A stretch of DNA of 64,000 nt. Source: CAIXSC01 sp046349935. GTDB lineage: Bacteria; Planctomycetota; Planctomycetia; Pirellulales; Pirellulaceae. The stretch's first letter is position 1. Each line of letters begins with the position of its first letter. Of this stretch, positions 44,368 to 53,425 are shown one piece after another. Under the pieces are notes generated by a model, which was not told the origin of the DNA, ran no database searches, and worked only from the letters and a program-made list of their open reading frames with translations. The stretch is from assembly GCA_046349935.1 (NCBI GenBank), contig JAXMBK010000010.1:1-64000 (forward strand), written 5' to 3'. The position numbers and the translations under genes are program-made.

Positions 44368-45081
44368 ATGGCCGCGGAAGCAGCGAAGCTCGCGACGAAC
44401 CAAGGGCTAGGGCGAGCGCAGAAGCTGCGCATCGGCGGGCTGCTGGGTTTCATCGCCCTGATGCCCGTCTTGGCCGTGCCAGCGGTCAATGAACCGCTGG
44501 ACGAGTGGCTGTTTTCGTCGCTGTTCTCTGCTTCGTCCGAGCCGCTGGCGGATCGTTTGACGCGCGTGCGCGAGCGGCCTAGTGCGGCGAATGCGGTGAA
44601 TGCCGCGAGTGCGGCGAGTGGATCGGCGGAGTCGGAAGAGTGGCCGGAGGGTCGACCGTTGGTGCGGCTGGGGGTGGAGGGCGTGAGTCGATTGCCGCCG
44701 GTGGAGGGAGGCATTTCGCCCGCGGCGTTCGATGCGCTGCAAGCACGGTTGCAGGATTTGGGCGCGAGCTATTATCGGCTGGAGGACCGTCGTGAAGAGG
44801 GGGATGGGACGCCCCTGTATCGCTTCCGGTGCGAAGTGCCGTTGCCTGGCAATGAAAATTATTTGCGACCGTTCGAGGCGGATGACCGTGATCCGGTACG
44901 CGCGATGCAGTTGGTGGTGGAAGAAGTCGAGGTGTGGCTGGCGCGCCATCGACTGACGGCCGCTCAGTGGTCATCGCCGCCGGCAGCCGCCACGCCGGCG
45001 ACCGCCACGCCGGCGAACGGCGCGCCTGACGCGCCTTCCAGGCCGCTCGGCGGAAACATTGCGCCGAGCGTGGTACGTTAG
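44368..45081 (+). CDS. Hypothetical single-pass membrane protein
   Basis: ATG 44368 follows GGAAGGAACAGG; 237 residues. One hydrophobic helix (about 22-40) follows a short charged N-terminus; a linker and an alpha/beta domain (about 110-205, GISPAAFDALQARLQDLGASYYRLEDR) follow, then an Ala/Pro-rich tail. No family recognised. The scpB gene starts 9 bases later, so the two may be coexpressed. Confidence 0.7.
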   Translation: MAAEAAKLATNQGLGRAQKLRIGGLLGFIALMPVLAVPAVNEPLDEWLFSSLFSASSEPLADRLTRVRERPSAANAVNAASAASGSAESEEWPEGRPLVRLGVEGVSRLPPVEGGISPAAFDALQARLQDLGASYYRLEDRREEGDGTPLYRFRCEVPLPGNENYLRPFEADDRDPVRAMQLVVEEVEVWLARHRLTAAQWSSPPAAATPATATPANGAPDAPSRPLGGNIAPSVVR

Positions 45082-45090
45082 GGGGGACGG

Positions 45091-45903
45091 ATGCGAGTTG
45101 GCAGTCAAACGCGCGGGACGCGGCTCGATGAACGCCTCGGGAGCGTCGCCGGGGCTTGTGCTGTGCCGCCGGGGTTGCGGCGACTGCGTCCCGTTCCCGC
45201 GTCGCAATCCTTGACGGCTGCGGCCCTTCCGGCCGCCGCGGCGCGCGGAGCAACCCGTCGTCGACCGCCGGCCGATCCAGCCCGCACGCGCGATGCGAAA
45301 TTGCAGCGGCTGGAGGCCGTGTTGCTGTTAGCGCGCGAGCCGCTGAATAGTCGGAAACTCAGTCAATTCGCCAACTTGGCGGATGGAACGGAAGCTCGTA
45401 CACTGATTCGCAAGTTGAATGAAATGTACGATCGCAGCGGTCGCGCGTTTCGAGTGGAAGAGGTGGCGGGCGGTTACCAACTGTTGACTCGCCCCGCGTT
45501 TGCGACATGGTTGCGGAAGCTGGGTCATGTCCCGGCCGAGATTCGCCTGTCGGCCCCCGCGCTCGAAACGTTAGCCGTGATCGCCTATCGACAACCGGTG
45601 CTGCGTGCCGATATTGAGGCCATTCGCGGAGTCAACTGCGGAGAGATCCTTCGTCAGTTGATGGAGCGCGACCTCGTCCGCATCAGCGGGCGAAGCGAAG
45701 AATTGGGACGACCGTTCCTGTACGGGACCACTCGCCGGTTCCTGCAAGTGTTCGGCTTAGTCGACTTAGATGAACTTCCGCGAGCGGATCGGCTCCGTGG
45801 GCCGCGAAAGCCCCCGGCACCCTCCCTCGCCGTGACGCCCGATTCCCTTTATCATCCCGAAAAACACAAAGCCGAGAACGCCCCGGAACCGATTGCCGAG
45901 TGA
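45091..45903 (+). CDS. scpB: Segregation and condensation protein B
   Basis: A 270-residue ScpB with the two winged-helix domains: LEAVLLLAREPLNSRKLSQF (about 70-90) and LSAPALETLAVIAYRQPVLRADIEAIRGVNCGEILRQLMERDLVRISGR, and YGTTRRFLQVFGL. With SMC and ScpA it compacts and separates the chromosome. The first about 60 residues are basic, low-complexity and longer than the family usually has. Strong AGGGGGGACGG ribosome site ahead of ATG 45091. Stop overlaps the region of the next gene's signals. Confidence 0.93.
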   Translation: MRVGSQTRGTRLDERLGSVAGACAVPPGLRRLRPVPASQSLTAAALPAAAARGATRRRPPADPARTRDAKLQRLEAVLLLAREPLNSRKLSQFANLADGTEARTLIRKLNEMYDRSGRAFRVEEVAGGYQLLTRPAFATWLRKLGHVPAEIRLSAPALETLAVIAYRQPVLRADIEAIRGVNCGEILRQLMERDLVRISGRSEELGRPFLYGTTRRFLQVFGLVDLDELPRADRLRGPRKPPAPSLAVTPDSLYHPEKHKAENAPEPIAE

Positions 45904-45920
45904 TGAGGAGGACCTACCCC

Positions 45921-46388
45921 GTGACCGTACGAACGATGAAGAAGCACCAGGAATTCGAGGGCATCGAGGATATCCTCGCGGAAGCTCGCACCCTCTTCGC
46001 TCCCCAGTTCGAAGATCCTCGCCACGATCCCCGACTTGATGAAGAATTCGAGGAGGAGGAAGAGGAATTCGAGGACGACGACGAAGAGGAAGATGACTTC
46101 GAAGAGGAAGAAGACGACTTCGAAGACGAAGAGGAATTCGAAGACGAGGACGACGAGGAACTCGACGAAGAGGAAGACGAAGAAGACTTCGAAGAGGACG
46201 AGTGGGAAGAGGTCGAGGAAGACGACGAGGAAGAACTCGACGAAGAAGAAGACGAAGCGGACGACGAAGAAGAGGAAAGCTGGGAAGACGACGAAGAAGA
46301 ATGGGACAGCGACGAAGAAGAGGAAGACGACGAGGATGACGACGGCGAAGAGGGTGAAGAAGAGGAAGAAGTCGAAGAGGACTGGTAG
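45921..46388 (+). CDS. Extremely acidic hypothetical protein
   Basis: A GTG start at 45921 with GAGGAGG 9 bases upstream is better supported than the ATG at 45900, which lies inside the scpB stop. The protein is 155 residues: about 30 normal residues (KKHQEFEGIEDILAEART) and then about 110 residues made almost only of Glu and Asp with some Trp/Phe. The acidic part is disordered. Functions such as protein or RNA/DNA mimic, or a metal or cation sink, are possible. The gene ends before a strong terminator (46494-46528). Confidence 0.75.
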   Translation: MTVRTMKKHQEFEGIEDILAEARTLFAPQFEDPRHDPRLDEEFEEEEEEFEDDDEEEDDFEEEEDDFEDEEEFEDEDDEELDEEEDEEDFEEDEWEEVEEDDEEELDEEEDEADDEEEESWEDDEEEWDSDEEEEDDEDDDGEEGEEEEEVEEDW

Positions 46389-46493
46389 TCGCCCCCTCCA
46401 CGAACGTCTCTGGAGTTAGCCTCGCCGCGCGTGTCCCGTAGCTCGCAGTTTCCTTCGGCGAACAAGCGATCCGGCCGAAGAGTGATCAATTTG

Positions 46494-46528
46494 TGCCTCG
46501 CAACCAGCCGGTTGCGAGGCATTTTTTT
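46494..46528 (+). terminator. Rho-independent terminator
   Basis: A perfect 12-bp stem (TGCCTCGCAACC at 46494-46505 and GGTTGCGAGGCA at 46510-46521) with an AGCC loop is followed by a T8 run (46522-46529). It ends the scpB / acidic protein transcript. Confidence 0.93.
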
Positions 46529-46557
46529 TGGGAGCTCGCTCGCCGGCGTCAGCGCGG

Positions 46558-47832
46558 TCAGTCCTGCAGTCGGAAGAGGCGGCGGAGGGCGTCGAGCAGC
46601 CCGTGGGGCGTGCCGCTTTGCGCTTCATCACGCAGCGACTCTAGCGGCGGGTGGAGCAGCTTGTTGATCAGTCGGTCGAAGGAACGGCCGATTTCTTCGC
46701 GCATGCGGTCGTCGAGCGGGCCGAGTTTATTGAGCAGGCGGACGAGCTCGTCCTGCTTCATCTCTTCCGCGCGTTCCTTCAGCCGCTTAATCGTCGGGCC
46801 GGTCGCCCGATGATACAGCTCGCGCATGAACCGCTGCGTCTCTTGCTCGATGATGTGCTGAGCGCGCGGCCATTCCTTCTCGCGCGCCTTGCGGTTGTCG
46901 TCGCACACCTTCCGCAAGTCGTCGATGGTGTAGAGATAGACGCCGTGGAAGTCGCCGACCGCCGGGTCGAAGTCGCGCGGCATGGCCAAGTCGAGCACAA
47001 ACAGGGTCCGCTGAGCGCGTTGGCCGCTGATGATCGAGAACATCGACGGCGTCACAATCGGCTCCGTGGCCCCCGTGGTGCTCACCACAATGTCCGCCTC
47101 GACCAACAAGTGGGGCAGCCGCGCCCACGGTTCGGCTCGCCCCGCCGTGCGTGCCGCGAGCTCCGCGGCGCGGTCCAAATTGCGATTGACGATGACGATG
47201 TCGCGCGCGTTTTCGCCGATCAGGTAGCGCAGCGTCTCTTCCCCCATCTCGCCGGCGCCGATCACCAGCACGCGTTTGTCGTCGAAACGCTCGAAGAACT
47301 GCTTCGCGAAGTCCGCCACCGCGACGCTGGGAATGCTCAACCGCTTCTGTTGGATGGCCGTCTCGCTGGCCACTCGCTTCGCCACTCGAATGGCGGCTTG
47401 AAAAGCGGAGTGCAACAGCGGCCCGGCGCTGTCGCCCACTCGAGCCAGTTCATAGGCCTGCTTCACTTGCGCGACGATTTGCGCTTCACCCACCACCATG
47501 CTGTCGAGGCTGGCGGCCACCGTGAACAGATGGCGCACGACGTCTTCGCCCGTCCGCTCGAACAGGTCGTCGAAAATCTCCGACGCACTGATCCCATGAA
47601 ACTCGGCGAAAAACGACACCATCTCCTCGTGCGACGGGCACCCCTCCGGCTGCTCCGCCGCCATATACAGCTCGACCCGATTGCAGGTCGACAACAAGAC
47701 CGCCTCGGAGGTGGGGTAGCGTTGACGGAGTCGCCCGAGCGCGTCGCGGGCTTGGTCGGGACTGAACGCGATCCGTTCCCGCACTTCGACCGACGACCGG
47801 TGGTGGCTGCACCCAACCATCTGAATCTTCAT
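46558..47832 (-). CDS. hemA: Glutamyl-tRNA reductase
   Basis: 424 residues from ATG 47832, which overlaps the upstream gene's stop by one base (TAATG). The N-terminal domain starts GCSHHRSSVEVRER and has the catalytic C50 in LLSTCNRVELY; the middle NAD(P)H domain has RVLVIGAGEMGEETLRYL; the C-terminal dimerisation helix is about 330-424. It makes glutamate semialdehyde from glutamyl-tRNA, the first step of C5 tetrapyrrole synthesis. Confidence 0.96.
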   Translation of the reverse strand: MKIQMVGCSHHRSSVEVRERIAFSPDQARDALGRLRQRYPTSEAVLLSTCNRVELYMAAEQPEGCPSHEEMVSFFAEFHGISASEIFDDLFERTGEDVVRHLFTVAASLDSMVVGEAQIVAQVKQAYELARVGDSAGPLLHSAFQAAIRVAKRVASETAIQQKRLSIPSVAVADFAKQFFERFDDKRVLVIGAGEMGEETLRYLIGENARDIVIVNRNLDRAAELAARTAGRAEPWARLPHLLVEADIVVSTTGATEPIVTPSMFSIISGQRAQRTLFVLDLAMPRDFDPAVGDFHGVYLYTIDDLRKVCDDNRKAREKEWPRAQHIIEQETQRFMRELYHRATGPTIKRLKERAEEMKQDELVRLLNKLGPLDDRMREEIGRSFDRLINKLLHPPLESLRDEAQSGTPHGLLDALRRLFRLQD

Positions 47833-48725
47833 TACGCGGCCTCCCCGACGAGGAGGACGGCGGGCGTGGAGGCGCCGGCGTCGGCGGTCGGTTTCGGCGC
47901 CGCATGGTCGCCGAAGAGGACGAATCCGAGGGCCAGGACGAGGAAAATGAAGCTGGCCAGCGTCAGGTAGGCGACTTTGCGTCCTTGCCGAGCCGGCTTG
48001 TAGAAGGCTTCGAAGAGGGAGGCGGCGATCAGCCACGCACAGAGGACGGTCGACGACAACACGACCGGGCCAGTCCACGACACGGTGCCGCCCTGCTGAC
48101 CGGCGTTCATGATGATGCCGGCGAGCAGCCCGACGACCAGGAACAGGGTCGAGGCCAGCATGAGCACCTGGTTGCAGCGCTGCAGCCACTCCAGACTAGG
48201 CAACTTAAACCCAGGCCGCGGCGGGAGTTTGTGTTTTAGGCGATAGGATTGAGCCAGGTACATTAGGCCGGCGGCGAAGCCGAACGAGACGGCGACCGTT
48301 CCCAAGAGGAGCGCGATGCCATGAATCCAGCGCCAGTATCCGATGGCTTCGTCGCGCGGAAACGCCGGCTCGCCCCGTACCAGCCACGCGATGCCGATCA
48401 AGGCCAGGATCAGCGGTAGGAGAAACACTCCCACGGCGTTCTCCGTCCGTCTTAGCAACAGCACGAGATAGACGACCGCCAACAGCCAGGAAGCGAGCAG
48501 GCACCAATCAAACCAACTCGACAGCGGCGCCGCGTTCAAACCGGCCGCCGATTCGGTGCGGGCTTGGTTGATGAGGAACGCGGAGTGCGCCACAAGACCG
48601 CCGACGGCGAAGCCGACGATCACCAGGAGCCGCACGGGCGCGCGAAAAAACAGCCGCGTGACTTCCGCCACGAAGCTTACGGCGTAGCTGGCCGCAAAGC
48701 AGGTCATCGTTATGCCGGTCAACAT
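47832..48725 (-). CDS. CcsA/HemX-like cytochrome c assembly membrane protein
   Basis: A 297-residue protein with about eight membrane helices. YWRWIHGIALLLGTVAVSFGFAAGLMYLAQSYRLK is typical of the cytochrome c assembly (CcsA/ResC) family and of the HemX proteins next to hemA. The histidine in WIHG may bind haem. The coupled start of hemA suggests a role in haem synthesis or delivery. Confidence 0.85.
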   Translation of the reverse strand: MLTGITMTCFAASYAVSFVAEVTRLFFRAPVRLLVIVGFAVGGLVAHSAFLINQARTESAAGLNAAPLSSWFDWCLLASWLLAVVYLVLLLRRTENAVGVFLLPLILALIGIAWLVRGEPAFPRDEAIGYWRWIHGIALLLGTVAVSFGFAAGLMYLAQSYRLKHKLPPRPGFKLPSLEWLQRCNQVLMLASTLFLVVGLLAGIIMNAGQQGGTVSWTGPVVLSSTVLCAWLIAASLFEAFYKPARQGRKVAYLTLASFIFLVLALGFVLFGDHAAPKPTADAGASTPAVLLVGEAA

Positions 48726-48875
48726 ATTCGCCCAATTCTACTCAGTGGGAAGCCGTATTGGCACCCTCGACGATGGGCTAGAATGGCGGCCAGCGTCGCT
48801 CGGAAATCCGGCTGACGGCCCCAGGCGAGGCTGGTCGGAGCTCCGGTTTTGGACTCGTATTGCGAGGGAGACACC

Positions 48876-49439
48876 ATGTCGCACAACATTACGGTGGGTC
48901 AGCTGTCGAAGTTTTGCTTGTTTCGAGGGTGCGACGAGGGCGAGCTGACCGCGGCGCTTGAGGCCTGCGTACTCCAGATCGCTCAGCCCGGCGACCAAGT
49001 GCTCGTGACGGGCCAGATGGAGCGCGCGTTGTGGCTGCTGGTGATCGGCACGGCCAACGTTTCGCTCGAAGTCCCCGGCCACGACAGCCGGCAAGTCGCG
49101 ACGATCGGTCCTGGGGCGGTCGTGGGAGAGATGAGCTTCTGTCGGGACGCGGTCCATTCGGCGACGGTGACGGCCGAGTCGGCGTGCACGTTCGCTCGTT
49201 TGGATCGAGCGCGCTTCGAAACGCTCGCCGCCTCCCATCCCGCGTTGGCGGCCAAGGTGATGATGAACGTGGCCGAGCTGCTGGCGGCGCGCCTGCAGGC
49301 GACGGACCACTGGATCGCCGAATGGCTGTCGTCGGCCGAAGATTCGAAATTGCGCGATCGGGCCGAACAACTTCGCCAGTCGTTTGTCCTACGATCGGAG
49401 GCGACGAACGCCTTCTTGGGACTCAATTGGCAATCGTGA
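48876..49439 (+). CDS. Cyclic nucleotide-binding domain protein
   Basis: ATG 48876 has GAGGGAG upstream; 187 residues. Residues about 15-130 form a cNMP-binding beta-barrel (PGDQVLVTGQMERALWLLVIGTANVS and GPGAVVGEMSFCRDAVHSATVTAESACTFARLDRARFETL). The tail is helical and no DNA-binding domain is seen, unlike CRP. A small basic protein gene follows 10 bases on, so likely an operon. Confidence 0.8.
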   Translation: MSHNITVGQLSKFCLFRGCDEGELTAALEACVLQIAQPGDQVLVTGQMERALWLLVIGTANVSLEVPGHDSRQVATIGPGAVVGEMSFCRDAVHSATVTAESACTFARLDRARFETLAASHPALAAKVMMNVAELLAARLQATDHWIAEWLSSAEDSKLRDRAEQLRQSFVLRSEATNAFLGLNWQS

Positions 49440-49448
49440 CATTTGGCG

Positions 49449-49655
49449 ATGCGCAACGAAAAACGAGAACTCCGGCAGCTCAAACGCGAAATCAAGAAAG
49501 CGGGCAATCGAAAACTGCGACGTTACTTGAAGGACGTCGCCGCGGACCCGGACGAGTTTCAGTACGGTCGACAGCGATCGGACGTGATGAACGAGCGGCC
49601 GGGCAAGAGCGAGCGGCCGCGGAAGGGCGGGCCCCAGGGAGAGGCGGAGTCCTGA
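49449..49655 (+). CDS. Small basic hypothetical protein
   Basis: ATG 49449 (a TTG at 49443 is an alternative) gives 68 residues, very basic (KRELRQLKREIKKAGNRKLRRYL), with a middle acidic segment and a basic tail. No family recognised. Its position 10 bases after the cNMP protein and 15 before the next gene indicates a small operon. Confidence 0.6.
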   Translation: MRNEKRELRQLKREIKKAGNRKLRRYLKDVAADPDEFQYGRQRSDVMNERPGKSERPRKGGPQGEAES

Positions 49656-49670
49656 TGAAAAGGGGGCCGG

Positions 49671-50363
49671 ATGATCACGGTGCACGAACTGCGACGGCGT
49701 TGGAAACCGCACAAGGATCGGCTGGTCGCCGAGCGGCCTGCTCATCCAACGCCGATCCGGTTTCATCGGGCCTTTAGTTGGCTGGCGCGTGTGGAGCGGC
49801 TGGAAGAAGCGGACGTCGACTTGGCGCTAATCTCCCAATGGGTCGCCCTCAACGCCCTCTACGGCCAATGGAATTCGCTGGCCGGGATGGCGGTCGGGGA
49901 CCGCGAATCGTGGCGCGTGTTTCTGGATCGAGTCGTCGACCTCGACACGGATCAGCTCATCGCACGCGTGCTGCTGGACCACCAGCGGTTGGCGCGCTCG
50001 ATCTTGGAAGATGCGTACTTAAGCGACCTGTTTTGGCAGGAGCCGGAAGCGGGAGCGCAGTCGACGGTGCAAGCGACGGTTCGCGCGACGGCGCGCCGCA
50101 TGCGCTCCAACGCCCAGATGTGGTACTTCGAGAAGCGCTACAAGTTGATCCTCGACCAGGTCGTCGAGCGGATTTACTTGATGCGCTGTCAGTTGATCCA
50201 CGGTGCGGCGACGTACGGCGGGAAGCTCAATCGCCGCTCGCTGCGCCACTGCGCCACGATGCTCAAGCACCTCATCCCAGCGCTCTTTCTGGTCCTCATC
50301 GAACGCGGCGCCGACGAGGACTGGGGCATCATGTGCTACCCGCCTTTAGAACCCGAACGCTGA
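49671..50363 (+). CDS. HEPN-like hypothetical protein
   Basis: A 230-residue protein, mostly helical. Near the C-terminus VERIYLMRCQLIHGAATYGGKLN holds the R-x4-H pattern (RCQLIH) followed by a conserved Gly typical of ApeA/HEPN RNase-type domains. The ribosome site GGGGCC is weak; the start is set by the ATG 15 bases after the previous gene. RNase activity is possible but unproven. Confidence 0.6.
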   Translation: MITVHELRRRWKPHKDRLVAERPAHPTPIRFHRAFSWLARVERLEEADVDLALISQWVALNALYGQWNSLAGMAVGDRESWRVFLDRVVDLDTDQLIARVLLDHQRLARSILEDAYLSDLFWQEPEAGAQSTVQATVRATARRMRSNAQMWYFEKRYKLILDQVVERIYLMRCQLIHGAATYGGKLNRRSLRHCATMLKHLIPALFLVLIERGADEDWGIMCYPPLEPER

Positions 50364-50384
50364 ATTGGCCGCCGAGTTGGATTC

Positions 50385-50434
50385 TTGCCACAGAGGGCCT
50401 TGCCACAGAGGGCTCAGAGATCACCGAGACAGAG
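50385..50434 (+). repeat. CCACAGAGG-type dispersed repeat, copy 2
   Basis: The sequence holds TTGCCACAGAGGGCCTTGCC, then ACAGAGGGCTCAGAGATCAC and CGAGACAGAGG, so the unit CCACAGAGG occurs twice. A related stretch is at 6618-6648 on the other strand. It lies downstream of the HEPN-like gene within a 210-base gap where no gene is seen. Confidence 0.6.
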
Positions 50435-50573
50435 GTCGTGGGGGAAAGAGGATGCATTGAATGGGAGGGTCTCCGTGATGGAGCGAAAGAATGGGTTGCC
50501 TTCCAGGGATTAAGGGAGAACAATGCCGTAGTCGCCCGTGACTCTTCATGGCTAGGCAACCATCTCTTCAGCA

Positions 50574-52673
50574 ATGAACCCTCGTGGCAAAGGCGTGCTG
50601 TTCGTCGTGGGGAGTGTCGCCGCGGCAGTCTCCGCGGTTGCGGCCATCGTCATCGGAAACGGCCTTCCTCGAAAAGAACGACGCTCGGGTCGCCAAGACA
50701 TAGACGTAGCGCGAGAGATTCTTCTTGTCGAAAAGGCGTCTCCGGAAGAGCAAGCTCGTTGCTTCGCCCGGATGAAGAAGGATGAATCCGTTCAGCGCAA
50801 GATCAGCGAACACCTGCGGTGGATGCTGGAGCACCTGCAAGCACCTGAGGTTCGTCGACTGCGCGCCGCCTGGATCAAGTCGTGCAGCGAGGATGACCCC
50901 GGCGTTCGGCTGCTCGACGCTTGCTTCGCTCATTACGAAGGCCGAATTGAAGAAGCCTTGGCGCTGCAACAGCGCGAAGTCGAGCGAATGCCGCGCGGCG
51001 ACTGGCGGCGACGCGAACTGCGCGAATGGAGCTGGATCTCATTTCTGCATCGCTCCATCCTCGATACCTACGATGCTTGGCCTGACAAACAAGAATTGCT
51101 CCGAGCGATCTGGAGCCCCGATCGTTTTAGTTCGCTGATCAACGTCGAACAGTTGGCGGTGCTCCTGGCAACTCATCGATACTTGGCGCCGGACGACCCC
51201 ATGCTGCCGATCTACGAGCAGGCGGTCGCCAACCATGGTCGAGAGCGATCCACGGCGAACGACGCCGAAGTGCGGGAGGAGGCGCGAAGGAAGATCGCGA
51301 CCCTCTCGCCATCCGAACTACGAGTGCAAATTGACGACGGTTCCTGGCTGCGCGAGGACCTCGAAAGCGTGCTCCTTCGACTCGAACAACTCGACGATCC
51401 CGACCTCTTCGAAAGACTGCATTGCCAACTTCAGAGCGAAGACCGTGCCTCTGAAGCTTGGCGCGTCTTCAGGTACTGCGTCGATTGGTCGTGGTATGAA
51501 CGAGACTGGCCGGCGATCGTCGAGATGTGCCGCGGCGGCGGCCCAGAACTCGTCGAACGGCCCGATCTTCCCGACGAAGTCCGTTGGAAACTTGCATTGG
51601 CGCTGCTTCATCAAGGCTCTGTCGAGGATTGTCGGCGGGCCTTGGCGCGCGACCCAGAAGTCAATGAGACCAAGGTGCTCGCGAGCGTCGTGGGGAGGGA
51701 GCCGCAGCGGGCGCTCGAACTGGGGCGGGCATTCCGGGGCCCGTTGCCGCTGTACCCGTTCAACGAGTACGCGATGTCCCACGGCTTGCCGGGGGTGGAA
51801 GAATTCTTGACGAGCGACGCGTGGCGGGAACTCTGTGCTGTAAAGCCAGTGAAACTTCTTCCAGCACTGGTCCGATCGGCCGAATATGATTTTCTGTTGT
51901 TCCAGCGGCGACCGCAGCCGGTGAGCGCCGAGTGGCTGCGAGATCGGCTCGACCAAGCGTGCGTCGTCGTCGAAGAAGTGCAAGAGATGCCCGAGGCGGT
52001 CGCGACGCAGCGGTCGTTTCGAGTGACGACTTCGCGCGATCTCTATTGGGTCACCATTGGTTCCGGTCCCCTGCAGCAACGGGCTTTGCTTGAGCCTTAC
52101 CTGCGAGAGCCGTTGAAGGAGTCGCTCCGGCCGCTAGCCGATCATCGAGCTTGGATCGCCGTTCAGCAGCAGGATAGTCACTGGGATCGCACGACAGCGG
52201 GGCCGATCGCCGCCGCGCTCGCGGACGACGAGACCCTGGGCGTCGTCGCCCGCGATCAGTGCGGAAATCGGCGGCATCTGCCGTCTTCGCCCGAATTCTG
52301 GGAAGAGCGCCGTCAGGGAAAGAGATTCATCAGTTTCGATCGCTCCGGCGATTTGCGCGTTCCTCGCATCCAGGTGTGCGAAGCGCATCAAGACCGCTTC
52401 CGGGCCGACTTGTGGTGGGACTATCATCCGTGGCTGCAGCACGGTCGGAGGGCGGCCGCCAGCGCCTCGGGGGGCCGCATTACGGTCGTGATCTACCATG
52501 GATGCGCGGCCGAATCACTCACGTTCGACGTGTCGTCCGTGACGCACGATGCGTTCGGCCAATACCTTGTGCGAGCGCGCTTGGCGCACCAGAGCCAGTA
52601 CCAACCGTGCTTGGTCCAAGGCGCGCTTGCCGAGATCCCTTCGCGCTTCATCCACAAGTGGACATTGCCGTAG
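50574..52673 (+). CDS. Large hypothetical membrane-anchored protein
   Basis: 699 residues. The N-terminus has one hydrophobic helix (about 8-30) after a basic start, then a helical middle that resembles repeated units (for example about 70-170 and 280-400), and a C-terminal part rich in beta strands. No family was recognised. No clear ribosome site is visible at ATG 50574. It stands alone between two repeat-rich gaps. Confidence 0.55.
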   Translation: MNPRGKGVLFVVGSVAAAVSAVAAIVIGNGLPRKERRSGRQDIDVAREILLVEKASPEEQARCFARMKKDESVQRKISEHLRWMLEHLQAPEVRRLRAAWIKSCSEDDPGVRLLDACFAHYEGRIEEALALQQREVERMPRGDWRRRELREWSWISFLHRSILDTYDAWPDKQELLRAIWSPDRFSSLINVEQLAVLLATHRYLAPDDPMLPIYEQAVANHGRERSTANDAEVREEARRKIATLSPSELRVQIDDGSWLREDLESVLLRLEQLDDPDLFERLHCQLQSEDRASEAWRVFRYCVDWSWYERDWPAIVEMCRGGGPELVERPDLPDEVRWKLALALLHQGSVEDCRRALARDPEVNETKVLASVVGREPQRALELGRAFRGPLPLYPFNEYAMSHGLPGVEEFLTSDAWRELCAVKPVKLLPALVRSAEYDFLLFQRRPQPVSAEWLRDRLDQACVVVEEVQEMPEAVATQRSFRVTTSRDLYWVTIGSGPLQQRALLEPYLREPLKESLRPLADHRAWIAVQQQDSHWDRTTAGPIAAALADDETLGVVARDQCGNRRHLPSSPEFWEERRQGKRFISFDRSGDLRVPRIQVCEAHQDRFRADLWWDYHPWLQHGRRAAASASGGRITVVIYHGCAAESLTFDVSSVTHDAFGQYLVRARLAHQSQYQPCLVQGALAEIPSRFIHKWTLP

Positions 52674-52733
52674 AGCTCACAGAGGCGAAGTAAGCGAGGA
52701 CAAGGACAAGGACGATCTGAGGCGTCGGTGACG

Positions 52734-52862
52734 GAGAATCAGCCCCAATGACCTGACTACTCCTGCTTCCCTACACTGTGACGCCCACTCTGTGACGCCC
52801 ACTCTATGCCCTCGGAGTCCTCTGTGGCAAAGCGGCCCGTTCTGCGGCGGCTCGCTCTGTGG
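52734..52862 (+). repeat. CCACAGAGG-type dispersed repeat remnants
   Basis: Bases about 52776-52806 repeat GTGACGCCCACTCT, and CCTCTGTGGCAAAGCGGCCC at about 52821 plus GCTCTGTGGCGCC near the end match the CCACAGAGG family in inverted sense. No coding function is visible in this gap (52674-52865). Confidence 0.5.
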
Positions 52863-52865
52863 CGC

Positions 52866-53345
52866 CTAGTGGTTGCAGCCGGGGCCGTGGACGTGGCCGT
52901 GTTCCAGCTCTTCGGCCGTCGGTTGGCGAACGTTGCGCACGGTGACGTCGAAATGCAGCGTCTCGCCGGCCAGCTCGTGGTTGCCGTCCAGCGTCACTTC
53001 TTCGCCTTCGATGTCGACGATCGTCACGATCCGCGGGCCCAAGTTCGTTTGCACTCGGAACCGCATCCCCAATTCGATCTCCGTCTCGTCGCCGAAGTCG
53101 GAACGGGACACTTTTTGGACCATCTTGGGATTGTGCATTCCATACGCTTCCTCCGGCGGCACGATCACCTGGAACGACTCGCCCACCGCGCGCCCTTCCA
53201 TCGCCTTCTCCAACCCCGGAATGATGCCGCCCACTCCGTGCAGATACTCCATCGGCTCCCCTTCTTCGGAAGCGTCGAGCTCTTCGCCGTAAGCGTCCTT
53301 CAGCCGGTAATCAATCGCGACAACCATGTTTCGAGCGACGTGCAT
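52866..53345 (-). CDS. FKBP-type peptidyl-prolyl isomerase, SlyD-like
   Basis: 159 residues from ATG 53345 with AAGGA upstream. The FKBP domain has YRLKDAYGEELDASEEG, MEYLHGVGGIIPGLEKAMEGRAVGE and the inserted chaperone flap; the C-terminus ends in a His/Cys metal-binding stretch (HGHVHGPGCNH). SlyD proteins are chaperones and prolyl isomerases that also bind Ni or Zn. Length matches short SlyD versions. Confidence 0.9.
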   Translation of the reverse strand: MHVARNMVVAIDYRLKDAYGEELDASEEGEPMEYLHGVGGIIPGLEKAMEGRAVGESFQVIVPPEEAYGMHNPKMVQKVSRSDFGDETEIELGMRFRVQTNLGPRIVTIVDIEGEEVTLDGNHELAGETLHFDVTVRNVRQPTAEELEHGHVHGPGCNH

Positions 53346-53425
53346 ACAAACGTTCCTTGAGATCGCACAGCGAAGCGACCGGCCTGTGCAGCGCCGGTCG
53401 CGAGAGATCCGAAAATGAAGTCAGA

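Noticed and set aside
45914..46522. A Ser-rich 202-residue ORF opposite the acidic protein
   Set aside because: It is the complement of GAA/GAC codons (giving Ser repeats), with no ribosome site; the acidic frame has a strong one and a terminator on the same strand.
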